Assembly: GCF_000420705.1 (NCBI RefSeq)
Contig: NZ_ATVL01000012.1
Coordinates: forward strand, 272,003 to 336,002
DNA length: 64,000 nucleotides
Direction of reading: 5' to 3'
Source of the DNA: Hymenobacter norwichensis DSM 15439
GTDB taxonomy: Bacteria > Bacteroidota > Bacteroidia > Cytophagales > Hymenobacteraceae
Notes under the pieces: model-generated
Told to the model about the DNA's origin: nothing
Seen by the model: the letters and a program-made list of their open reading frames with translations, nothing else
Database searches by the model: none
Position numbers and translations under genes: made by a program
Part shown: in pieces, positions 35,375 to 43,949 of the stretch
Layout of the letters: each line of letters begins with the position of its first letter
Position numbering within the stretch: the stretch's first letter is position 1

Positions 35375-36124
35375 ATGGCTTCAACTCCCAACACCGACCA
35401 CCTCGACCAGGAAAAACAACACGCCGCCCGCGCTGCCATGCGATGGGTGCGCGACGGGATGCTAGTGGGCTTGGGTACCGGCAGCACCGCCGCCCATTTC
35501 ATCACGCAGCTAGGGGAGAAAGTACGCGCCGGTGAGTTGCGCATTCAGGGCACAGCCACTTCATTAGCTAGCGAAAACCTGGCCCGCCAAGTAGGCATCC
35601 CGCTGGTGGAGCCCCGCCGAGGCCTGCGCTTCGATTTGACGGTGGACGGAGCCGATGAGCTGGACCCGCAGCTCAACCTAATTAAAGGTGGGGGAGGGGC
35701 ATTGCTGCGGGAAAAGATAATAGCTACGGCTTCCGACTACATGCTGGTCGTGGCTGATTCGTCGAAGGCGGTGGCGCAGTTGGGCAAGTTCCCGCTGCCG
35801 CTAGAAGTGGTGCCGTTTGCCCTGCCGTGGGTGCTGGACGCCGTGGCTGCCCTGGGCGGCAACCCCGTAGTGCGTATGGACCGGCAAGACCCCAGCAAGC
35901 AAGTACTTTCTGATCAGAAAAACCAGCTGGTTGACTGCCATTTCGGACAGTTGAATGACGTGCAGAAATTAGCCAGTCAGCTTATCACGATTCCCGGTAT
36001 CGTGGAGCACGGCTTGTTCCTTGGCATAGCCAAAGCGGCTTTAGTCGTGCGTGAGGATCGGGTAGAGGTGCTGCGGGCAGGCGTGGAGCCACAGCTTGCT
36101 TCTGATTTCACGGAGTTACCGTGA
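35375..36124 (+). CDS. rpiA: Ribose-5-phosphate isomerase A
   Basis: A 249-residue cytoplasmic enzyme interconverting ribose 5-phosphate and ribulose 5-phosphate in the non-oxidative pentose phosphate pathway. The RpiA motifs are MLVGLGTGSTAAHFI (phosphate binding), DLTVDGADELDPQLNLIKGGGGALLREKI (catalytic Asp/Glu/Lys region) and VVADSSK. The length is slightly above the usual 215-235. ATG 35375 gives the normal start; the longer frame upstream is untypical. It converges on pgl with a strong bidirectional terminator between them. Confidence 0.95.
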   Translation: MASTPNTDHLDQEKQHAARAAMRWVRDGMLVGLGTGSTAAHFITQLGEKVRAGELRIQGTATSLASENLARQVGIPLVEPRRGLRFDLTVDGADELDPQLNLIKGGGGALLREKIIATASDYMLVVADSSKAVAQLGKFPLPLEVVPFALPWVLDAVAALGGNPVVRMDRQDPSKQVLSDQKNQLVDCHFGQLNDVQKLASQLITIPGIVEHGLFLGIAKAALVVREDRVEVLRAGVEPQLASDFTELP

Positions 36125-36150
36125 GGTAGACAAACGGCGGTAAGTAATAA

Positions 36151-36250
36151 CGTCATGCAGAGGCGGCGCCGAAGCATCTCGCGTGGCATCGTTGAGTTAG
36201 TAATCGTACATCAGCAGGCGAGATGCTTCGGCTCCGCCTCTGCATGCCGG
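36151..36250. repeat. Palindromic intergenic repeat, GAAGCATCTC family (copy 2)
   Basis: CGTCATGCAGAGGCGG and CCGAAGCATCTCGC are repeated in reverse complement at 36216-36247, with a few mismatches. It sits between rpiA and the terminator. Confidence 0.85.
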
Positions 36251-36275
36251 CCAGATAAGAGAGTACTTTATAAAT

Positions 36276-36314
36276 AAAAAGGGCCCTTACTCTCAGGAGT
36301 AAGGGCCCTTTTTT
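36276..36314. terminator. Bidirectional intrinsic terminator between rpiA and pgl
   Basis: The perfect stem GGGCCCTTACTC / GAGTAAGGGCCC (36281-36292 and 36297-36308) has a TCAG loop, AAAAA on the left and TTTTTT on the right. It serves both convergent genes. Confidence 0.93.
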
Positions 36315-36328
36315 GGCTTATACCTCTA

Positions 36329-37057
36329 CTACTTCTGCTCCAACTTAGAAGCGGCAGCGGCATCCAGAAACCAATGCAGCTCTCCGCTAGCTGGCGCGAT
36401 GAGCTGCGCGGGGTATTCTTCGATGTTGCGCGGGTCCTCGAGGATGTGCTTCACGGCTTCGGCTTTGTCTTTCCCGAAAACCAAGAAGGCAATGGCTTGT
36501 GCTTGGTTGATGAGCGGAGCCGTCAGCGTAATCCGGTCGGCTTGTAGCTCCTCCACATACACCTCTTTCGCCCCCACCGACTCGTCGTGGAGCACGGGCG
36601 TGTGGGGGAATAGTGAGGCAGTGTGCGAATTGTCGCCGAGGCCGAGTAGTACCAAGTCGAATCGGGCGGTATCGTTGCCGAAGTGCTGGTTGATGTCCTT
36701 GGTGTAGGCCACGGCGGCTTGCACCGGCGGTAGGCTGGTATCCACCGGAAACGTCTGGGACGAGCCAATTTGCAGGGGCTCGAACAGCGCGGTTTTGGCC
36801 ATGAGGTAGTTGCTCTGCGGGTCGGTGTGCGGCACGTTGCGCTCATCGCCGAAGAAGAAGTACACTTTGGTCCAGTCCAGTTGGCTTTTGAACGCCTCGG
36901 ATGCCAGCAACTCATAGAGTTTCTTGGGCGAGCTGCCCCCCGATAGTGCCACCGTAAACCGGCTGTGCGCGGCAATGGCCTGCTGGCCGGTTGCTACGAA
37001 ATAGGTGGCTAGTTCGTGCAGAACCTCGGTGGTAACCGGAGAAATATGAAGCTTCAT
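36329..37057 (-). CDS. pgl: 6-phosphogluconolactonase
   Basis: A 242-residue cytoplasmic enzyme of the glucosamine-6-phosphate-isomerase/6-phosphogluconolactonase family that hydrolyses 6-phosphogluconolactone. Motifs include FTVALSGGSSPKKLYELLAS, VYFFFGDERNVPHTDPQSNY and DLVLLGLGDNSHTASLFPHT. The ATG overlaps the zwf stop codon by one base (TAATG), so translation is coupled. It is the third gene of the gnd-zwf-pgl series. Confidence 0.95.
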   Translation of the reverse strand: MKLHISPVTTEVLHELATYFVATGQQAIAAHSRFTVALSGGSSPKKLYELLASEAFKSQLDWTKVYFFFGDERNVPHTDPQSNYLMAKTALFEPLQIGSSQTFPVDTSLPPVQAAVAYTKDINQHFGNDTARFDLVLLGLGDNSHTASLFPHTPVLHDESVGAKEVYVEELQADRITLTAPLINQAQAIAFLVFGKDKAEAVKHILEDPRNIEEYPAQLIAPASGELHWFLDAAAASKLEQK

Positions 37058-38574
37058 TAGGCCGGTTTTTTCTTGTTGATAAGCGGAAGCGTGAACCAGT
37101 GGAAACCGTCACGCGCAATAAGGGCTTCCGCCGATTCGGGACCCCACGAGTCGGCCGAGTAGTTAGGGAAGTTGAGGCTCTTGCGGTTCTGCCAGGTGTT
37201 CAGAATCGGCATAATCAGGTCCCAGGCTTCTTCCACTTGGTCGCCGCGCATGAACAGCGTTTGGTCGCCGAGCATGGTATCGAGCAGCAGCGTTTCGTAG
37301 GCTTCCGGCGCTTGGTTGGTGTAGGTGCCTTTGTAGTCGAACACCATGTCCACGGTGTTCAGTACCATATCCAAGCCGGGGCGCTTGGCTTGCACCTGCA
37401 ACCGGATGCTCATTTCGGGCTGAATGCTGATGATGAGGCGGTTGTGGCTGATATTGTCGGCCGCCTCGGCCGGGAACATGAAGTGCGGCACATCCTTGAA
37501 CTGAATGGTAATAACGGAGGCCGACTGGTGCATACGCTTGCCAGTGCGCAGGTAGAACGGTACGCCTTGCCAGCGCCAGTTATCCACGAAAAACTTCACC
37601 GCCGCGAAGGTTTCGGTGTTGGATTCCGAGCCCAGCTCGTCGCGGTAGCCGGGCACTTCCTTGCCCTCAATCCAGCCGCTGCCGTACTGCCCGCGCACCG
37701 TAGAAAGGCGCACATCTTCGGGCGAAAACCGGCGCATGGCGCGCATTACGTCCACTTTGCGGTTGCGCACTTCCTCAGCGTTGAAGCTGATGGGCGGCTC
37801 CATGGCCACAATGCACAGCAGCTGCAACAGGTGGTTCTGAATCATGTCGCGCAGGGCGCCGGAACCGTCGTAGTAGCCGGCCCGCTCACCGGCCCCGAGC
37901 TGCTCGGTCACCGAAATCTGCACGTGGTCGATATAGTTGCGGTTCCAGGTGGGCTCCAGGATGGCGTTGGCAAACCGGAACGCCATGATGTTCTGCACGG
38001 TTTCCTTGCCCAGGTAATGGTCGATGCGGTAAATCTGCCGCTCGTTGAAGATGCGCGTTAGGAGCTGGTTCAACGACTTCGCCGATTCTAAATCGTGCCC
38101 AAACGGCTTCTCAATCACAATGCGGGTACGCTCCGCATCCTTGGTGAGCTTGCTCTTGGCCAGGTTTTCGGCAATGATGGGGAAGAAATTGGGCGCCACC
38201 GCCAGGTAGTAAATCACGTTGGCGCGGGTGTGCCACTCGGTTTCGTGCTGCTGAATCCGGACACCGAATTCCTTGTAGGTTTCGGCGTCGTTCAAGTCGG
38301 AAGCCTGGTAAAACAAGCTCTGGGAGAAGATGTCCCACTGCTCGGGCTTCACCTTGCCGCTGCGCGAAAATTGGTTGATATCCTTCAGCAGATTGGCGCG
38401 AAACTCTTCGTCCTTGAGCTTGGTGCGGCCCGTGCCGATGATGGAGAACTGCTTGGGCAGCCAGCCTTCTAGGTACAGATTATAGAGGGCCGGTGCCAGC
38501 TTGCGCGCGTTCAGGTCGCCGGTGCCGCCAAAAATGACGAAGATGGTCGGCTGGATTTTCTCGTTGGTATTCAT
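37057..38574 (-). CDS. zwf: Glucose-6-phosphate 1-dehydrogenase
   Basis: A 505-residue cytoplasmic enzyme that oxidises glucose 6-phosphate to 6-phosphogluconolactone with NADP. It has the nucleotide-binding FGGTGDLNARKL near residues 15-26, IEKPFGHD (154-161) and the catalytic-region RIDHYLGK (183-190). Full family length. The stop codon overlaps the pgl start. Gene order with pgl and gnd makes the whole oxidative branch of the pentose phosphate pathway. Confidence 0.97.
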   Translation of the reverse strand: MNTNEKIQPTIFVIFGGTGDLNARKLAPALYNLYLEGWLPKQFSIIGTGRTKLKDEEFRANLLKDINQFSRSGKVKPEQWDIFSQSLFYQASDLNDAETYKEFGVRIQQHETEWHTRANVIYYLAVAPNFFPIIAENLAKSKLTKDAERTRIVIEKPFGHDLESAKSLNQLLTRIFNERQIYRIDHYLGKETVQNIMAFRFANAILEPTWNRNYIDHVQISVTEQLGAGERAGYYDGSGALRDMIQNHLLQLLCIVAMEPPISFNAEEVRNRKVDVMRAMRRFSPEDVRLSTVRGQYGSGWIEGKEVPGYRDELGSESNTETFAAVKFFVDNWRWQGVPFYLRTGKRMHQSASVITIQFKDVPHFMFPAEAADNISHNRLIISIQPEMSIRLQVQAKRPGLDMVLNTVDMVFDYKGTYTNQAPEAYETLLLDTMLGDQTLFMRGDQVEEAWDLIMPILNTWQNRKSLNFPNYSADSWGPESAEALIARDGFHWFTLPLINKKKPA

Positions 38575-38616
38575 GCCTGTTGAGTTGCTTGACAGATGAC
38601 GGGTGCGAAGGAGAAC

Positions 38617-40116
38617 CTACTTGTTGGGCGTTACGGGTTCCTCGTTTTTGCCTTCTTCCACCTGCGCATCTTCTTTGTTTTCAGCATCTTCGTGCTTTGG
38701 CGTCCACTGAGTGTGGAACACGCCTTCGTGCCCGATCAACTCGTATGTGTGCGCCCCGAAAAAGTCGCGCTGGGCCTGAATGAGGTTGGAAGGCATCCGG
38801 GCGCTGCGGAAAATATCGAAATAACTGAGCGCCGAAGCGTAGCCGGGAACGGCAATGCCGGCGGCTACGGCCGCACCTACCACAGTGCGGGCACCGGGTA
38901 CCACTTCCTGCACCAAGCGCTGTACTTGCTCATCGAGCAGCAGGTGCGCAAGGTCGGGTGTGCTTTGGTAAGCGTTGAAAATGTCGTTCAAGAAGCTGGA
39001 GCGGATGATGCAGCCGCCGCGCCAGATTTTGGCAATTTCATCCAGTTTCAACTCGTAGCCATACTCCTCTGAGGCCTTCGCCAGCATGTGCATGCCCTGG
39101 GCGTAGCTGATCATCATGCTGAAGTAGAACGCCTGCTCCAGGCTGGCCAGGAATTCTTCCTGGTTCACGTCCAGCCCGGTATCGTCGTTCTGGCTGTACA
39201 GGCCGGCCAGCTGCTCCCGTAGCGCCTTGAAGCGCGAAGCGTCGCGCATCGACACGGCTGTATCGATGGTTGGGATGGGCGCGGTGAGGTCCATGGCAAT
39301 CTGGGAGGTCCATTTGCCGGTGCCTTTCGAGCGGGCCTCGTCCTTGATATCGTCGAGCAGCAGGTGGTCGGTATCGGGCGCTATATACTTGAAGATGTCC
39401 TTGGTGATGTCGATGAGGAAGGACTGCAAGCGGCCCTCGTTCCACTTGGCAAATACCTGCCCAATGGCCTCGTTGTCCATCTTCAAGCCTTTTTTCAGGA
39501 CTTCGTAGGTTTCGGCAATCAGCTGCATCAAGCCGTACTCGATGCCATTGTGCACCATCTTCACGAAGTGGCCCGCCGCGCCCGGCCCGATGTAGGTCAC
39601 GCAGGGCGCACCATCTACCTTGGCAGCTACGGCTTCCAGCATCGGCCGCATGGTTTCGTAGGCTTGCTTGTCGCCGCCGGGCATCATGCTCGGGCCGAAA
39701 CGGGCACCTTCTTCACCGCCCGAAATACCCATGCCAAAGAAGTGCAGGCCCTCGGCTTCCAGCGCCTTATCGCGCCGCTCGGTGTCGGTGAAATGGGAGT
39801 TGCCGCCGTCGATGATGATGTCGCCTTGGCTGAGCAACGGCCGTAGCTCGTCGATAACGCTGTCCACGATTTTGCCGGCGGGCACCAGCATCATAATGGA
39901 GCGGGGCGTTGCTAGGCTCTGAATAAACTCGGGGAGGGTGGAAAAGCCCTGCACGGGTAGGCCTTCGCCTTCTTCGCCCAGCAGCTGCACTTTGCTGGCG
40001 TCTTTGTCGTAGCCGGCCACCGCAAAATCGTGGTCGGCGAGGTTGAGAAGGAGGTTGCGGCCCATCGTTCCGAGGCCAATCATGCCGAACGAGTAGTTGG
40101 TTGGCGTTGCGCTCAT
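38617..40116 (-). CDS. gnd: 6-phosphogluconate dehydrogenase, decarboxylating
   Basis: A 499-residue cytoplasmic enzyme converting 6-phosphogluconate to ribulose 5-phosphate and CO2. The Rossmann motif GLGTMGRN is at residues 14-21. The signature VDGAPCVTYIGPGAAGHFVKMVHNGIEYG spans about 170-200 and IWRGGCIIRSSFL is in the C-terminal helical domain. The tail carries an acidic stretch (EDAENKEDAQVEEG) of about 25 residues beyond the typical 470-480. The ATG at 40116 is preferred to a GTG three codons before. It lies 42 bases upstream of zwf. Confidence 0.96.
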   Translation of the reverse strand: MSATPTNYSFGMIGLGTMGRNLLLNLADHDFAVAGYDKDASKVQLLGEEGEGLPVQGFSTLPEFIQSLATPRSIMMLVPAGKIVDSVIDELRPLLSQGDIIIDGGNSHFTDTERRDKALEAEGLHFFGMGISGGEEGARFGPSMMPGGDKQAYETMRPMLEAVAAKVDGAPCVTYIGPGAAGHFVKMVHNGIEYGLMQLIAETYEVLKKGLKMDNEAIGQVFAKWNEGRLQSFLIDITKDIFKYIAPDTDHLLLDDIKDEARSKGTGKWTSQIAMDLTAPIPTIDTAVSMRDASRFKALREQLAGLYSQNDDTGLDVNQEEFLASLEQAFYFSMMISYAQGMHMLAKASEEYGYELKLDEIAKIWRGGCIIRSSFLNDIFNAYQSTPDLAHLLLDEQVQRLVQEVVPGARTVVGAAVAAGIAVPGYASALSYFDIFRSARMPSNLIQAQRDFFGAHTYELIGHEGVFHTQWTPKHEDAENKEDAQVEEGKNEEPVTPNK

Positions 40117-40372
40117 TGTAGTCACTGGGTTTAGTGGTCGGGGAGTGCCCGACGGGTGTTGAAAGCAGAAGAAAAGATCAGGAGCGCCAAAAGGTACACG
40201 CCTTTATTGAATAGAACTGAGTTCTACTGTTATAATACCGTCATTGTTTAGAAGGAAACGAATTAAGGTCCTAGCTGAGCGGTAGCGCGGCCCACACTAG
40301 CACCGAAGAGTACAGGACGGTTAGCGGCTATTCGGTTGCTTTCTTGGATATGCCTTCCACCTGCCGTTTTCA

Positions 40373-41182
40373 GTGACCGTGCCGCGGATTCTTTCAAGCT
40401 TCTTTTCCTTGTTGGCCGCTCTGTGGGGCGGCCCGGCGGTGGTGCCCGCCAGCGCCCAGGTGCTTCGGCAACCCATTCCCGACAAGTTGGTGGTGCTCAC
40501 CTTCGATGATGCCGCCGTGAGCCACGCTACGGTAGTAGCGCCGCTACTGAAGAAGTACGGCTTCGGCGGCACGTTCTTCGTGTGTGAGTTTCGGCCCGAT
40601 TTCGCCGACAAAACCAAGTACATGAGCTGGCCCCAGATGGCGCAGCTGGATCAGGCTGGTTTCGAGGTGGCCAACCACACGCTCACGCATCGGCACGTCA
40701 ACAAGCTGACGCCTGCGCAATTCGAGGCCGAACTAGATTCGATAGAGCAGCGGTGCGCCACTTATAGGATTCCTAAACCTACCACCTTCGCCTACCCCGG
40801 CTACGACACGCACCCCACGGCGCTGCCAGTGCTGGAGGCGCAAAGCTACCAGTTCGCCCGCGCCGGGGGCCGCCGCCCCTACGACCCCACCACCGACCAC
40901 CCGCTGCTGATTCCGAGCTTCAGCACCGCCATTGCCGACAAGCTCGACATCAAAGCCGTGGTGCAGCAGGCCCGCAACGGCCGCATTGTGGTACTCACCG
41001 TGCACGGCGTACCCGATTACGCCCACGACTGGGTGACGACCCCGCCGGCGCTGTTCGAGGAATACCTGAAGTACCTGCACGACAACCACTACCAGGTTAT
41101 TGCCCTGCGCGACCTGGCCCGCTACGTGAACGTGCAGGAGGCGCGCCGCACTATTCAGCCGAAGTACGAGCAACTGAAATGA
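40373..41182 (+). CDS. Secreted polysaccharide deacetylase family protein
   Basis: A 269-residue NodB-domain protein (CE4-like). A signal peptide of about 29 residues (VPASAQ) is followed by VVLTFDDAAVSHATVV with the Asp pair 45-46 and HTLTHRH with His 102 and His 106, the metal-binding triad D-H-H. TFAYPGYDT is the arginine/proline loop equivalent. The length is normal. The start is GTG; an ATG nearby is out of frame. It could deacetylate chitin-, peptidoglycan- or pectin-type substrates. A 247-base gap to gnd holds the divergent promoters. Confidence 0.82.
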   Translation: MTVPRILSSFFSLLAALWGGPAVVPASAQVLRQPIPDKLVVLTFDDAAVSHATVVAPLLKKYGFGGTFFVCEFRPDFADKTKYMSWPQMAQLDQAGFEVANHTLTHRHVNKLTPAQFEAELDSIEQRCATYRIPKPTTFAYPGYDTHPTALPVLEAQSYQFARAGGRRPYDPTTDHPLLIPSFSTAIADKLDIKAVVQQARNGRIVVLTVHGVPDYAHDWVTTPPALFEEYLKYLHDNHYQVIALRDLARYVNVQEARRTIQPKYEQLK

Positions 41183-41239
41183 GATTGTAGAATCTTTAGT
41201 GATAGTGTTAGCTGAAATTCAGAATTAGAGAGCTAGAAG

Positions 41240-41368
41240 CTAGTTCCCCTCCTCAGATGAGGAGGGGTTAGGGGTGGTTGACCTCTCGTTTAACGGTAGC
41301 TAATTCTAGTTTCTAACTCTAGACTTTCAACCACCCCTAACCCCTCCTCATCTGAGGAGGGGAACTAG
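41240..41368. repeat. 42-bp perfect inverted repeat with nested palindromes
   Basis: Left arm 41240-41281 and right arm 41327-41368 are exact reverse complements, separated by 45 bases. Each arm contains the nested palindrome CCCCTCCTCA...TGAGGAGGGG followed by TTAGGGGTGGTT. A related imperfect copy is at 56626-56776. Both are intergenic in the pectin region. Confidence 0.95.
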
Positions 41369-41436
41369 ATTTCTAACCTTGACTTTTGAAACGCTTACTT
41401 GCTTTCTGCTAACCTTTCCAACCAATTCCCCGCCCT

Positions 41437-42663
41437 ATGAAAACACCCTTCGCCCTAACCGTCCTTAGCGGCTTGCTGCACTTTGGGTTAAGTGCGCAGG
41501 CGCAACCAACCCTGGCTACCGGCTCGCAGAAACCCATGGCCGCCGCCGAGTGGATTGACGAAGCCACTGGTCACCGCATCGTGCGCCTGACCCCGCTGAG
41601 CGGCAGTAATGCCAGCTTCTACTTCCACAACAACCCCTTCGTGAAGCAGCGCAAACGGGAGGGCGACAAGATGGTGTACTACCACAACAGCCCCCAGGGC
41701 AAGCAGCTGTACACGGTGAACCTGAAAACCAAGAAGAGTGAGCCCCTGACCCGCGCCTTTGCGCAAGTGAGCGGCGAAATAGTGGCGCCCAAGCGGCGGG
41801 AGGTGCTCTACCAAACCGGCGACTCGGTGTACGCCACCCATATCGACACCAAAAAGACCCGCCTGATTTACGTATTCCCCGCTGATTTCAGGGCCACCAT
41901 CACCACCCTCAACGCCGACGAAACCCAACTGGGCGGGGCTTGGTCAACGGACGAGGAAAAAGAAATTTCCAAGAAGTACCCGGCCAAGAGCGACTATTTC
42001 AACCGCATCTACGAGTCCAAGCTGCCGCGCACTTTGTTCAGCGTGAACGTGCAGAACGGGCAGCTGACTAAGATTTTCACCGACAAAGCCTGGCTGAACC
42101 ACGTGCAGTTTTCGCCCACCGATCCGCAGCTGCTCATGTTCTGCCACGAAGGCCCCTGGCATAAAGTGGACCGCATCTGGACCATCAACACCCAAACCAA
42201 GGAAGTGAAGCTGGTGCACAAGCGCACAATGAACATGGAAATTGCTGGCCACGAGTGGTTTAGTCCCGATGGCAAAACCATCTGGTACGATCAGCAGTTG
42301 CCGCGCGGCGCCACGTTCTACGTAACCGGCACCGACCTGAAAACCGGCAATGAGCGGCAGTGCCAGCTGGAGCGCAACGAATGGTCGGTGCACTACACGA
42401 TTTCGCCCAGCCAGCAGCTGTTTGCCGGCGACGGGGGCAACGAAACCGCCGTAGCCAAAGCCCCCGATGGTAAATGGATTTATCTGCTGCGGCCCGAAGG
42501 GCTTAAGTTCAAGTCGGAGAAGCTCGTGAATATGAAGCAGCACGAGTACGCGCTGGAGCCCAATGTGCACTTCTCGCCTGATGAGAAGTGGATCATCTTC
42601 CGCGCCAACTTCGAGGGGGAAAGCCAGGTGTACGCAGTGGAAATTGCCAAAGCGGCCTTGTAG
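41437..42663 (+). CDS. ogl: Oligogalacturonate lyase (PL22)
   Basis: A 408-residue protein of the PL22 seven-bladed propeller family, which splits digalacturonate and longer unsaturated oligogalacturonides. A signal peptide of about 22 residues (LSAQAQ) indicates export to the periplasm, unlike the cytoplasmic enterobacterial enzymes. Motifs are WIDEATGHRIVRLT at the start, MFCHEGPWHKVDRIW, AGHEWFSPDGKTIWYDQQ and VHYTISPSQQLFAGDGG (metal-binding His/Gln region). The next gene starts on the base after its stop codon. Confidence 0.9.
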   Translation: MKTPFALTVLSGLLHFGLSAQAQPTLATGSQKPMAAAEWIDEATGHRIVRLTPLSGSNASFYFHNNPFVKQRKREGDKMVYYHNSPQGKQLYTVNLKTKKSEPLTRAFAQVSGEIVAPKRREVLYQTGDSVYATHIDTKKTRLIYVFPADFRATITTLNADETQLGGAWSTDEEKEISKKYPAKSDYFNRIYESKLPRTLFSVNVQNGQLTKIFTDKAWLNHVQFSPTDPQLLMFCHEGPWHKVDRIWTINTQTKEVKLVHKRTMNMEIAGHEWFSPDGKTIWYDQQLPRGATFYVTGTDLKTGNERQCQLERNEWSVHYTISPSQQLFAGDGGNETAVAKAPDGKWIYLLRPEGLKFKSEKLVNMKQHEYALEPNVHFSPDEKWIIFRANFEGESQVYAVEIAKAAL

Positions 42664-43755
42664 ATGGTAAGTAGACGAGAGTTTCTGGCGGGGCTGGTAC
42701 TGGCGCCGTTTGCGCGGGCGGCGGGGGCCATAACCGGCTACCAAGCCGGTCGGCTGCTCGATTTGCCGAAAGGCAGCTTGTCGAAGTTCAGCAAGCACCT
42801 GAAGCCGATGGGCCGGGCCCTGGAACTGCCCGACTGGTACGTGTGGTGCAACAGTCCCATTTATGGGCCCGATGGCAAGGTGCACGTATTCTTCTCGCGC
42901 TGGCCCAAGGCGAAAGGCATGGGCGGCTGGCTCAACAGCTCGGAAATTGCCCACGCCGTAGCCGATTTGCCCACCGGGCCGTTCGAGTACCAGGAAACCG
43001 TGCTGGCGCCGCGTGGGCCGGGCTTTTGGGACGCCACCACCTGCCACAACCCCAGCATTCAGTTCGTGGATGGCAAGTACTGCCTGTTTTTCATGGGTAA
43101 CTCCAACGGTAAAACTGATACCAAGCGCATCGGCCTAGCCACCGCCGATTCGCTCAGCGGCCCCTGGCAGCGCCCCGACCAGCCCCTGCTGTTGCCCGGC
43201 GACCCAGGCGCCTGGGACGACCATTGCACCACCAATCCGGCCTTCATCAAGCACCCCAACGGGCAATATTGGCTGTACTACAAATCGTGGAACACCCAGG
43301 ACTACCTCACGGCCACCGACCCCACCATCCGGGGCAACCGCAAGTACGGCCTAGCCGTGGCCGAGAAGCTAGAGGGCCCCTACGTGAAGTACGCCGGCAA
43401 CCCGGTCATCGACTTCTCCAAGCAAGGCCACAACAAGCAATTCGAGGACGCCTTTGTGTGGCGCGAAGACAACCGCTTCAAGATGCTGGCCCGCGACATG
43501 GGGGTCTACAACCACGAAGTCGGGCTGTATCTGGAATCCAGGGACGGCAAGGAGTGGGAGTTTCCGAAAGTGGCCTATCTGCCCCTGCGCGAATACAGCG
43601 TGCAGGAGCCACCCGCTCCCAAAAACCTGAAACGCTACGGCCGCCTAGAACGCCCCCAACTCCTGATGCGCAACGGCAAACCCGAATACCTGTTCGGCGC
43701 CTCCCAAGGCGGAAGCAGCATGACCGCCTCCGCATATGTATTCCGCATTACCTGA
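42664..43755 (+). CDS. Beta-propeller glycoside hydrolase-like protein (GH43-type superfamily), Tat-exported
   Basis: A 363-residue protein with a twin-arginine signal (MVSRREFLAGLVLAPFARA). The rest has the repeated blades of the five-bladed-propeller glycosidases (GH43/GH32/GH117 group): NSPIYGPDGKVHVFFSRW, TCHNPSIQFVDGKYCLFFMG, TTNPAFIKHPNGQYWLYYKS, and FEDAFVWREDNRFKML. Acidic residues near these motifs are candidate catalytic residues but I cannot assign them. It abuts the PL22 gene with no spacer, so it likely works on pectic oligosaccharides. Family number not certain. Confidence 0.75.
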   Translation: MVSRREFLAGLVLAPFARAAGAITGYQAGRLLDLPKGSLSKFSKHLKPMGRALELPDWYVWCNSPIYGPDGKVHVFFSRWPKAKGMGGWLNSSEIAHAVADLPTGPFEYQETVLAPRGPGFWDATTCHNPSIQFVDGKYCLFFMGNSNGKTDTKRIGLATADSLSGPWQRPDQPLLLPGDPGAWDDHCTTNPAFIKHPNGQYWLYYKSWNTQDYLTATDPTIRGNRKYGLAVAEKLEGPYVKYAGNPVIDFSKQGHNKQFEDAFVWREDNRFKMLARDMGVYNHEVGLYLESRDGKEWEFPKVAYLPLREYSVQEPPAPKNLKRYGRLERPQLLMRNGKPEYLFGASQGGSSMTASAYVFRIT

Positions 43756-43801
43756 TGCCTGAATCGTGCTTGCTGCTCAATAAACGATAATAGTTGAGTG
43801 G

Positions 43802-43907
43802 AAGAACGTCATGCAGAGTGGAGCGAAGCATCTCGCGTGCTGATGTTGCAATGCTTATTCATACGTCAGCAGGTGAGATGCTTCGCTGCGCTCTGCATGA
43901 CGTTCTT
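43802..43907. repeat. Palindromic intergenic repeat, GAAGCATCTC family (copy 3)
   Basis: AAGAACGTCATGCAGAG and its complement CTCTGCATGACGTTCTT bracket GCGAAGCATCTCGC and GTGAGATGCTTCGC, with a few mismatches. It lies just upstream of the esterase gene. Confidence 0.88.
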
Positions 43908-43949
43908 ATATTCTCTGTTTTCTCATTCTCTCTTCCTTACCGTTTCAAC

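Noticed and set aside
43794..43949. N-terminal extension of the esterase
   Set aside because: It would translate the palindromic repeat; ATG 43950 starts a signal peptide.
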